From: Verrucomicrobiota bacterium
GTDB taxonomy: Bacteria > Verrucomicrobiota > Verrucomicrobiia > Chthoniobacterales > UBA10450
NCBI GenBank assembly: GCA_003218345.1
Contig: QHNF01000136.1
Coordinates: forward strand, 1-5,365
DNA: 5,365 nt
Direction of reading: 5' to 3'
Shown here: positions 1 to 5,365 of the stretch, in pieces
Layout of the letters: each line of letters begins with the position of its first letter
Numbering within the stretch: position 1 is the stretch's first letter
Made by a program: the position numbers and the translations under genes
Notes under the pieces: model-generated
Seen by the model: the letters and a program-made list of their open reading frames with translations, nothing else
Told to the model about the DNA's origin: nothing
Database searches by the model: none

Positions 1-527
1 GTGAGGAATTGCCCAACATCGATGGGGTACGGCATCATTTGCACCGTTGTCACCAAGCCTTCCGTCGCAATCAAAGCACCAGTGGGCTCCAGTTGCCACG
101 CGGCCAGCCGGTCGCCGACCACCGTGTCGGGCGTGATTTCGAGCGGAGTGATTCCGTCGAGGAATGTTTTCTCCGTTGGTTGGAGGAGCGCGAGATTGGC
201 TTCGTAGTCAATCACCTGGACGCTGGCCGCCGTTTTTTCCCCAGATTCCGCGCGCTCGAGTTCGACGTAATTTTGGTTTGCAACCAAGTCTGCAGTTACC
301 AAGACACGACCTTTGGACAAAACCGCCCCGAGTGCGCGTTTTGAAAATGGCGCTTTCTTTTGCCAGGGCCGAAAATAATCGTAGGACTGCCCGGTTACAT
401 TTACACGGACCAGCGCCAGCTGTTTTTGCTTGTTTAATGGGACCGCAATAGCGGATTCCTTTTTCGCGAGCGTCCCGCTGGCTGCGACAAGAACAATCCC
501 GAAAGTGAGAAGAGAATGTTTTAGCAT
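1..527 (-). CDS. Degenerate HtrA/Deg-like trypsin-fold protein (probable pseudoprotease), 3' end outside window
   Basis: The frame starts with ATG at 527-525, stays open for 175 codons and leaves the window at base 1. Residues 1-21 look like a signal peptide (short basic start, hydrophobic LLTFGIVLV core, cleavage near GTLA), so export to the periplasm is inferred. Residues 36-118 align by eye with the protease domain of the gene just upstream. Shared landmarks are LVRV, the GAVL strand, VANxxYVxxER and NLALL. The two catalytic positions in view are changed: His of the TNAHVV motif is Asp80 (VTADLV), and Asp of the CDLAL motif is Asn111 (ANLAL). The window ends about 13 residues before the expected catalytic Ser. 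The start lies one base after the upstream stop (TAA, G, ATG) with no Shine-Dalgarno sequence at normal distance, so translation is probably coupled. Likely roles are a regulatory or structural partner, or a peptide-binding chaperone. An unrelated function for the trypsin fold remains possible. Confidence 0.8.
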   Translation of the reverse strand, partial: MLKHSLLTFGIVLVAASGTLAKKESAIAVPLNKQKQLALVRVNVTGQSYDYFRPWQKKAPFSKRALGAVLSKGRVLVTADLVANQNYVELERAESGEKTAASVQVIDYEANLALLQPTEKTFLDGITPLEITPDTVVGDRLAAWQLEPTGALIATEGLVTTVQMMPYPIDVGQFL

Positions 528-528
528 C

Positions 529-2145
529 TTAGATTTTATTCGCCTGCTCCGGCGCCTTTGACGCCGGTTGTTCCTGAAGATTTTGCTCTTTTACCACATT
601 GTAACGCGCCTTGATTCGTTCGCGCGCAGCTTCAATTTTTTTGGGATCAAGGACCAACGGAGGTCCATCGCCAATCATACGAATCACGAAGCGATCTGGC
701 GTCTCGGCTAAGGCGTTCGCCAAGTCATCCAATGTCCGAATCTTCTTGCCGTTTACTTCATCCACAATCCCGCCGCGGTAGGGCGCCAGATAGGTGTTGA
801 TCGGGTCTTGCAAGATGTTGGTCAATACAATGACGTCTGGATGCTGGAGATAAAGTTGTTCCAGAATGAAATATTCAAAGAAATGCCGAAGCCGCAGATC
901 GGTCGGCCGATACGCTTCGATCAAATCCAAGTTTAATGGTTGAAAAAGCAGTCCTCCGTAAAGCACATAACGAGGACGCACATCGTAGCTATGGCCTTGA
1001 ACCAGATAAGGCCACGCTGTCTTTACAAACTCGATCTTCACAGTCATCGGCTGCTTATCGCGCAATATGTTGAGATTAACCGAGTCTCCTTTGAATTTGC
1101 GTTCCACCACTTCCTCGAACTGTGCTCGCTCACCTTCCAGTTCGACATTTGCATCACTCGCGATGGGATGACCATCGATAGCGAGAAGAACATCACCTGG
1201 CCGAAGAATGTTGGCCGAAGGCCCCGCCTCCACTACTGTCGTTACCAACACGCCGCGGTCGTCATCTTTCAATCCGAGAAACTTTCTTTGCGCGGGGTTT
1301 TGCAGTTTCGCATAGCTGATCGCAAGATCGACATATTTGTCGTAATGCCCATTGCTGACATCCTTTAAGAATCGGTTAATCACCGGAGTAGGAATCATGT
1401 AGGCTACTCCTTGGGCGACATCGCCGCTGTAACCTTGAAAGGCAACTCCGACCACTTTGGCGTCTTGCATAACCGGGCCACCGCTGTTGCCCGGGTTGAT
1501 CTGCGCGCTGATCTGGATTGCCAGATGCTGATCGACCGATGAATGCGTGTAGAGCTGAAAATCAACCCGCGACACTATTCCGGTAGTGACTGACATTCTC
1601 TCACCGCCAATTGGATAGCCATACGCTGAGACGGTCGATTCCAGCGCAGGAATTCCGCCAAATTTTAGCGGCAACATGTTCTTGAAAAAATCCGGAGCCG
1701 GCACGGTGATCAACGCTAGATCGCAATCATTCGCTACGAACTGCACCGTCGCCGGGTATTTGTTAGGGTCGCCGTCGCGCTCCACGGTGATATAGCGGCT
1801 GTTGGCGACTACATGCGCGTTTGTTAGAATGCGATTGCCGCTTACAACGAAGCCGGCGCCGATGCCGCGCTCGAGTGTTCCAGCGTTCCATGGTGCCTTA
1901 TAATCCGGCTCCACCGCTGTGGCTGTGATCCGGACCAGACTTTTTTGAACCGGCCCATTTGGCTTTGGTGGCGCAATAGGAACTGGAACGGGAACTATTC
2001 CTTGTGCAGCTGGGCTGGGTCTCGATAGACCCAGCCCTGGCGGAGCCTGCTGCTCTCCGGGAGGAGGCGCCGGCGTGCTTTGCTGCGCGTCCAAAACCGG
2101 TCCAAGCAGCAATGCAACCGAAATGGGAATAAGAATACGCTTCAT
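529..2145 (-). CDS. Secreted HtrA/Deg-family serine protease (S1C) with PDZ and Deg9-like C-terminal PDZ_3 domain
   Basis: A 538-residue protein that should cleave misfolded or specific envelope proteins. Residues 1-20 are a typical signal peptide (MKRIL start, hydrophobic core, LDA cleavage site before QQ). Residues 22-65 are a Pro/Ala/Gln-rich linker. The trypsin-like domain spans about 68-265 with an intact triad: His111 (TNAHVV), Asp142 (CDLALI) and Ser221 (NPGNSGGPV). A PDZ domain covers about 287-375 (GVLVTTV, RPGDVLLAIDG). Residues 380-515 resemble the Do-like PDZ_3 domain of plant Deg9 proteases (YGGLLFQPL, VLTNILQDPIN, VDEVNGKKI). The tail is Gln/Glu/Ala-rich. An in-frame TTG at 2169 would add eight residues, but the ATG at 2145 places the signal peptide exactly at the N-terminus and is preferred. 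No Shine-Dalgarno sequence precedes either start. The gene sits 246 bp from the glycosyltransferase gene and one base before its degenerate paralogue, so it probably leads its own two-gene transcript. Confidence 0.93.
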   Translation of the reverse strand: MKRILIPISVALLLGPVLDAQQSTPAPPPGEQQAPPGLGLSRPSPAAQGIVPVPVPIAPPKPNGPVQKSLVRITATAVEPDYKAPWNAGTLERGIGAGFVVSGNRILTNAHVVANSRYITVERDGDPNKYPATVQFVANDCDLALITVPAPDFFKNMLPLKFGGIPALESTVSAYGYPIGGERMSVTTGIVSRVDFQLYTHSSVDQHLAIQISAQINPGNSGGPVMQDAKVVGVAFQGYSGDVAQGVAYMIPTPVINRFLKDVSNGHYDKYVDLAISYAKLQNPAQRKFLGLKDDDRGVLVTTVVEAGPSANILRPGDVLLAIDGHPIASDANVELEGERAQFEEVVERKFKGDSVNLNILRDKQPMTVKIEFVKTAWPYLVQGHSYDVRPRYVLYGGLLFQPLNLDLIEAYRPTDLRLRHFFEYFILEQLYLQHPDVIVLTNILQDPINTYLAPYRGGIVDEVNGKKIRTLDDLANALAETPDRFVIRMIGDGPPLVLDPKKIEAARERIKARYNVVKEQNLQEQPASKAPEQANKI

Positions 2146-2391
2146 AGGCGGAAAGGGCTGGAAGCTCAAACTGCGTGGTCAAAAATCAACGTTCGGATTT
2201 GGATTTGCAAGTGGCCTTTTTCGGACACAACTGACACGATACATGCTTCCTCCGTTCAAATCTGGCGACGAATCCAAACAGTTTGCGGGTTTTATGATAG
2301 AGGCGTTTTCGCGTGCAGAGCCCGCCCGATCGGGTCAATCAGCCAAAGCTTTCGGCGGCAATCACCGTATCCTTCATTCTCGAGGATTGAC
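2146..2391 (-). promoter_or_regulatory. Intergenic region expected to hold the promoter of the protease pair
   Basis: This 246-bp gap separates the glycosyltransferase stop from the protease ATG. In the direction of transcription there is a TATCAT hexamer at 2299-2294, which matches the bacterial -10 consensus at five of six positions. No good -35 box lies 17 bases upstream; a TTGACC occurs farther up but 33 bases away, which is too far. A 10-bp perfect palindrome, CCCGATCGGG (2325-2334), lies upstream of the -10 candidate and could be an operator, though it may be chance. I found no hairpin followed by a T-run that would serve as a terminator for the glycosyltransferase gene. The promoter role is inferred from position rather than from strong motifs. 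Confidence 0.35.
2179..2244 (-). CDS. Possible 21-residue leader peptide ORF upstream of the protease gene
   Basis: ATG at 2244-2242 opens 21 codons ending in TGA at 2181-2179. The peptide begins MYRVSCVRKRP and ends NPNVDF. It is preceded by GGAGGAA (2253-2247), with four bases between GGAGG and the ATG. This is the only strong Shine-Dalgarno sequence before an ATG that I noticed in the window; the larger genes here lack one. The peptide has no signal sequence, membrane segment or motif I recognise. Its stop is 33 bases before the protease ATG, so it could be a leader peptide or upstream ORF that affects protease translation. Equally, it may be a chance purine run followed by a short open frame. 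No homologue is known to me. Confidence 0.25.
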   Translation of the reverse strand: MYRVSCVRKRPLANPNPNVDF

Positions 2392-3564
2392 TCAAATTCC
2401 TGCTCGATCGAGAATTGATTTCAGCACCTTCTCCGATTCGAAGAATTCGCAAGCAAGATCATAAGCGGCCCGGGAATGTTTCTTGTAATCGGAATTGATT
2501 GCTTTCGCGGCATCGACAATTTCTCCCAGGGACCGAAAGGATAAGAGTCCGGCTCTGCCGCCATAGAGTTTCGTAAAGCCGGTTTCCTGAGTTATGACCG
2601 GGCGACCGGCCGCAAGATAGCATGCGCTGCGATCACTGAACCAGCCGGTGTTTAGCCGAATGTATTGGTCTTTGGCGACAGTGAACTCACCTTTCGAACG
2701 CTGGATGTAATCACGATAAAGCCAGTAATCAACGCTCATTCGTAGCGGACACCCTAGTCGCCAGCCGTTTCGTTCAAATCTTCTGCGCATTTTTATGTCT
2801 CCGATGTTTGTCGCGAGCTCAAATGTTTCGCCGGCTTTTCCTGGGGCGGAGATAAACCGCAAAAATTCACGGGACTTGCTCCACAGATATCTTTTTCCGC
2901 GCCACGAAATATCTTTCAAGCCGCTCGTGGACCAATTCGCCACAGATGTAAAAACTGCAGCACGCGGAAGAGATCGCTTGGTTTTCCAAAAATCGGTTAC
3001 CACTGGCTGCCGTGTTGGCAGCCACTTGAATCTGTGTGTCGGAACGGGAAAACTTTTCGTCCCGATATTTTCGCCAAACGTAAAAAGCGCGCGATGCCGT
3101 CCCAGGTATTCGATTGTCGATCTTACGCCTTTATCAATCTTGATTTGCTCAACGCCGGGGTCGCTCTCTATGTAAAGGATGCGATCGGAAACAAGCAAGT
3201 CGTCATTGAATGCCTGCGCTCCGCAAATGTTCAGGATTGCATCAGCCTCGCGGTAGAGCTGCCGGATCTTTTTTAGCGACAAACCGGAAGTTGGGTTGCC
3301 CGGCAAATACCGCGCGCAAAACGCCCAACGATTTTCGAATCCGAATTCGCGCGACAGGCGATCGAGAACCAGCGCGGCGTAAACGAAATCGTCGTTTCCT
3401 TCAAATGTTTCGGGATTGTAAGGAAGGCGTGCCGAGTCTTCGATGTAATAGACAGCGTGACGTAGGCGCTGTAGCCCGACAATATAATGAATGTGCTGCC
3501 AAATCACGCCCGCGATAGGCATCGAACCCATGAAGCCCATCACGATGATGCGCTTGCGTTTCAT
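2392..3564 (-). CDS. Glycosyltransferase-like protein (probable GT-B fold), surface glycan synthesis
   Basis: A 390-residue protein, probably cytoplasmic, likely moving a sugar from a nucleotide donor to a glycan or lipid; donor and acceptor are unknown. Residues 6-13 (IIVMGFMG) fit the first strand and glycine loop of a Rossmann-like N-terminal domain, followed by a WQHIHYIVGLQRL helix. The C-terminal part carries NTGWFSDRSACYLAAGRPVITQETGF (residues 305-330, broken here as NTGWFSDRSACYL and AAGRPVITQETGF), which resembles the GT4-like region where an acidic residue (here Glu327) contacts the sugar nucleotide. The middle section (about 80-300) matches no family I can name. An in-frame ATG at 3630 would add 22 residues, but these are encoded by repeat-containing DNA (MLDVGLPARES...), so MKRKRII at 3564 is preferred. 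No Shine-Dalgarno sequence precedes it. The neighbouring acyltransferase and ABC exporter genes support a surface polysaccharide or glycolipid role. The precise activity is uncertain. Confidence 0.72.
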   Translation of the reverse strand: MKRKRIIVMGFMGSMPIAGVIWQHIHYIVGLQRLRHAVYYIEDSARLPYNPETFEGNDDFVYAALVLDRLSREFGFENRWAFCARYLPGNPTSGLSLKKIRQLYREADAILNICGAQAFNDDLLVSDRILYIESDPGVEQIKIDKGVRSTIEYLGRHRALFTFGENIGTKSFPVPTHRFKWLPTRQPVVTDFWKTKRSLPRAAVFTSVANWSTSGLKDISWRGKRYLWSKSREFLRFISAPGKAGETFELATNIGDIKMRRRFERNGWRLGCPLRMSVDYWLYRDYIQRSKGEFTVAKDQYIRLNTGWFSDRSACYLAAGRPVITQETGFTKLYGGRAGLLSFRSLGEIVDAAKAINSDYKKHSRAAYDLACEFFESEKVLKSILDRAGI

Positions 3565-3573
3565 GACAAAGAA

Positions 3574-3672
3574 AACGCCCAACGCCCAACTCCGAAAGGA
3601 TTCGCGAGCAGGCAGTCCAACGTCCAACATCTAATCTTCTGAATTGAACGTTGCGCGTTGGGCGTTGGGCGG
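3574..3672. repeat. TTGnnCG heptamer repeats forming a 15-bp inverted repeat
   Basis: Three short heptamer arrays lie between the acyltransferase stop and the glycosyltransferase start. On the plus strand, 3644-3671 is four tandem units: TTGAACG, TTGCGCG, TTGGGCG, TTGGGCG. On the minus strand, two TTGGGCG units lie in 3574-3590, and TTGGACG plus TTGGACT lie in 3614-3628. The outer arms 3576-3590 and 3657-3671 are perfect reverse complements of 15 bases around a 66-base loop. The middle array can pair with the same arm with two mismatches in 14. In the transcript the second arm is followed by TTTTCTTT and then, after three bases, the glycosyltransferase ATG. The array has the look of an expanding simple repeat; a regulatory role for the hairpin is inferred only. 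Confidence 0.75.
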
Positions 3673-3688
3673 TGGACCTTGATGCCAG

Positions 3689-4279
3689 TCATTGGGCAAA
3701 GGTCTTAACCACTTGCGCTGGGTTCCCGGCGACAATTGTATTTGGTTCAACGCTTTTCGTAACCACAGCCCCTGCGGCAACCACCGAGTTCTCACCGATG
3801 GTCACGCCCTTTAAAATGACAGCATTCATACCGATCCAAACATTGTCGCCGATTTTCACCGGAGCGGTTTTTAATTTCGGACGGGGCGGGCGATTTTTGT
3901 AATAGGGCGCCAGAGCTTGCGCGTCGATCAAGCGTTGCGCGGGCTCGAGCGGATGAAAATCGGAATCGGCGATACCGACGTTCCACGAAACGAGGCAATA
4001 CGATCCGATATCGATCTTTTCTTCGGCCATGATGAGTGCGCCATTGAGCAGTGTGAAATCGCCGATCGTGCACTGGCCATTCTCGCCGATAGAAAACGAG
4101 CAGCCCGCGTAACACGAGACATGTTTTCCGATAACGACGGCGCGCGGCTTTTTGCTGACCAGCTTGCGAAAAATCTGCGCGCTTTCGCAGTAAAACCCTT
4201 CACCGAACTCTACATTTGGCGGGATCGGCCGTGGCCACCAATCGTCCTCAACATGTCGATCTTGCGCGACGTTACTCAC
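3689..4279 (-). CDS. Hexapeptide-repeat (left-handed beta-helix) O-acyl/acetyltransferase
   Basis: A 196-residue cytoplasmic enzyme of the WbbJ/maltose-acetyltransferase type that probably moves an acetyl group from acetyl-CoA to a sugar hydroxyl. The N-terminal 40 residues are not repeat-like. Hexapeptide repeats run from about 48 to 95 (VIGKHV, SIGENG, TIGDFT, DIGSYC). They are interrupted by a loop at about 104-138 holding DSDFHPLEP, where His109 is in the position of the family's catalytic His. Repeats resume at 141-185 ([24 protein letters not shown]) and end with the usual AGNPAQVV capping motif. The start is GTG at 4279-4277; the bases GTGA (4279-4276) overlap the TGA stop of the upstream ABC gene, so translation is probably coupled, and no in-frame ATG or Shine-Dalgarno sequence offers a better start. 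Serine O-acetyltransferase and antibiotic (VatD-like) acetyltransferase share the fold, but the neighbours favour glycan modification. Confidence 0.88.
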   Translation of the reverse strand: MSNVAQDRHVEDDWWPRPIPPNVEFGEGFYCESAQIFRKLVSKKPRAVVIGKHVSCYAGCSFSIGENGQCTIGDFTLLNGALIMAEEKIDIGSYCLVSWNVGIADSDFHPLEPAQRLIDAQALAPYYKNRPPRPKLKTAPVKIGDNVWIGMNAVILKGVTIGENSVVAAGAVVTKSVEPNTIVAGNPAQVVKTFAQ

Positions 4280-5365
4280 GAGGGAAAATGTCCCGATCCG
4301 TAGAGCTTCGCGTAAATGCCGCCGCGCGCGATCAGTTCCGAGCCGCGGCCTTGCTCAACGATGCGTCCATGTTTCAGCACGATGATTTGATCGAGGTTAT
4401 GAATCGTCGCCAAACGATGGGTGGCAATTAAAGTCGTCCTGCCGCGCATCAATTCTTTGATTGTTTCCATGATGGCAGATTCCGTGCTTGGGTCGAGCGC
4501 TGAAGTGGGTTCGTCGAGCAACAGGATCGGCGCGTTTTTTAAAAATGCTCGTGCGATTCCAATGCGCTGCCGTTGACCGACACTCAAATGTCCGCCCCGT
4601 TCGCCGACGAGACTTGCGTACGCGTTTGGCAATTGCCGAATAAACTCGTCGGCCTGTGCCTGGCGCGCTGCTTCGATAATTTCTTCTTCTGTCGCCTCCG
4701 GCCGCCCATAGGCGATATTTTCGCGAACGGTCGTTGAGAAGAGGAGCGTATCCTGCAATACGATCGCGATCTGCGCTCGCAAACTTTTTTTTGTGACCTC
4801 GCGGACATCCCGGCCATCAATTGTGATCGATCCTGTCGTAGGGTCATAAAAGCGCGGCACCAAACTGAGCAGTGTGCTCTTGCCAGTCCCGGTGCCGCCT
4901 GCAAGCCCGACGATTTGATTTGGTTGAATGCAAAGATCAACGTCGCGCAATACCGGTCGATCTTGCGCATAACCGAAATTTACTGCCTTGAATGCAATAG
5001 CGCCTTCGGCGGATGAAATCGCAATCGCATTAGGCGAATCAACTACGTCATCCTGTCGGTCCAAGACTTCGAAGCAGCGTTCCGCGCCCGCGGTAGCGCC
5101 TTCCATTGCCCAAGCTGTGTAAGTAAGCGACTCCAGCGGTTGATAAATTGATAAAGCATCAACAGATATGCGCTGAAAACTAGTAAGGAGCCGAGCGTAA
5201 GCGTACCAGCGAGAACATGCAGCGTGCCGATGTAGTACATCACTGCTGTGCCGATCACCATCAATGTGCTGATCACAAGAGCGCTGTTCACGTTCGTCAA
5301 GGTCAGCCGAAGATTCGCTTGCAAACTTTGGCGGGCTTGCTGCTGGAATTGGCGCACTTCAAATT
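4276..5365 (-). pseudogene. ABC exporter (membrane domain fused to ATPase), frameshifted, 5' end outside window
   Basis: The MsbA-like exporter is read in two frames. From the edge to about 5156 it encodes the end of the transmembrane domain (FEVRQFQQQ, then TM5 around SALVISTLMVIGTAVMYYIG and TM6 around LLVFSAYLLMLYQ). From about 5139 down, a different frame continues the family sequence (PLESLTYTAWAMEGATAGAERCFEVLD) into the ATPase. An 8-bp tandem duplication at 5140-5155 separates the frames; removing one copy restores a continuous protein. Unrepaired, the first frame stops at 5045-5043, losing the ATPase. Counted from the Met at 5106, the ATPase has an A-loop Tyr46, Walker A GGTGTGKST (70-78), Q-loop Gln118, signature LSVGQ (174-178), Walker B ILLLDE (194-199) and H-loop His230, all intact. 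No Shine-Dalgarno sequence precedes that Met, so independent translation is doubtful. It probably exported a lipid or lipid-linked glycan. The stop overlaps the acyltransferase start by four bases. Confidence 0.87.
5140..5155 (-). repeat. Perfect 8-bp tandem duplication causing a frameshift
   Basis: On the minus strand TTTATCAA occurs twice in a row, directly after the codons for LLMLY of the last transmembrane helix of the ABC exporter. With one copy the codons read CTT TAT CAA CCG CTG GAG, giving LYQPLES as in related exporters. With two copies the frame shifts and ends 98 bases past the duplication at a TAG (5045-5043). This is the signature of a replication-slippage duplication, or of a read or assembly error. 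The two frames differ by exactly eight bases, which agrees with this explanation. Confidence 0.9.

Noticed and set aside
2342..2356. Near-palindrome GCCAAAGCTTTCGGC as a terminator of the glycosyltransferase gene
   Set aside because: The stem has a mismatch, almost no loop, and no T-run follows it on the minus strand.
2075..2464. Long plus-strand open frames (for example 2075-2464, 2795-3175, 3917-4303, 940-1368)
   Set aside because: They lie antisense to well-supported minus-strand genes or across the intergenic gap, and their products are rich in Arg, Cys and Ser with no domain or motif.
3565..3630. N-terminal 22-residue extension of the glycosyltransferase gene to the ATG at 3630
   Set aside because: The extension is encoded by heptamer repeat DNA and has no Shine-Dalgarno sequence; MKRKRII at 3564 begins directly at the Rossmann-like first strand.
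3574..3672. CRISPR array
   Set aside because: Units are only seven bases, tandem and without spacers, and no cas gene is present.
4573..4587. LSVGQ instead of LSGGQ in the ABC signature as an inactivating change
   Set aside because: LSVGQ occurs in otherwise functional ABC ATPases, and all other motifs are intact, so it is not evidence of decay.
5130..5160. Programmed ribosomal frameshift in the ABC gene
   Set aside because: The offset is fully explained by an 8-bp duplication, and no slippery heptamer with a downstream stimulatory structure was seen.
5043..5357. Separate 104-residue membrane protein gene
   Set aside because: It is the membrane domain of the ABC exporter read past the duplication; the last part, after LMLYQ, is out-of-frame sequence, and the frame continues open to the window edge.

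Overview
All convincing genes in this window lie on the minus strand, so the sequence reads biologically from the high-coordinate edge to the low one. The base composition is moderately GC-rich. None of the four main gene starts visible in the window has a strong Shine-Dalgarno sequence. The protein families (a Deg9-like HtrA protease pair, an unusual GT-B-like glycosyltransferase, a hexapeptide acyltransferase and an ABC exporter) and TTGnnCG heptamer repeats between genes suggest a soil-type Verrucomicrobiota bacterium. That placement is from memory of similar proteins and is an inference, not a proof.

Region 1 (5365 down to about 3565) looks like a cell-surface glycan or lipid export and modification cluster. 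It starts with the C-terminal half of an ABC exporter with fused membrane and ATPase domains. A perfect 8-bp tandem duplication at 5140-5155 breaks its reading frame, so it is annotated as a frameshifted gene. Its stop overlaps the GTG start of a hexapeptide-repeat acyltransferase by four bases. A 124-bp gap follows, holding heptamer repeats that form a 15-bp inverted repeat. The next gene encodes a 390-residue glycosyltransferase-like protein.

Region 2 (2391-2146) is a 246-bp gap. It holds a possible -10 element and a 21-codon open frame with the only strong Shine-Dalgarno sequence seen in the window. No convincing terminator was found.

Region 3 (2145 to 1) is a two-gene unit of secreted HtrA/Deg-type serine proteases. 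The first is complete, has an intact His-Asp-Ser triad and has the Deg9-like arrangement of protease, PDZ and Do-like PDZ_3 domains. One base after its stop begins a second gene, which runs off the low edge. It is a paralogue of the first in which the catalytic His and Asp positions are Asp and Asn, so it looks like a pseudoprotease partner. It must be read as an edge-truncated frame on the minus strand.

The most interesting points are the active/inactive protease pair, the fresh-looking frameshift in the exporter, and the heptamer-repeat hairpin just before the glycosyltransferase start.
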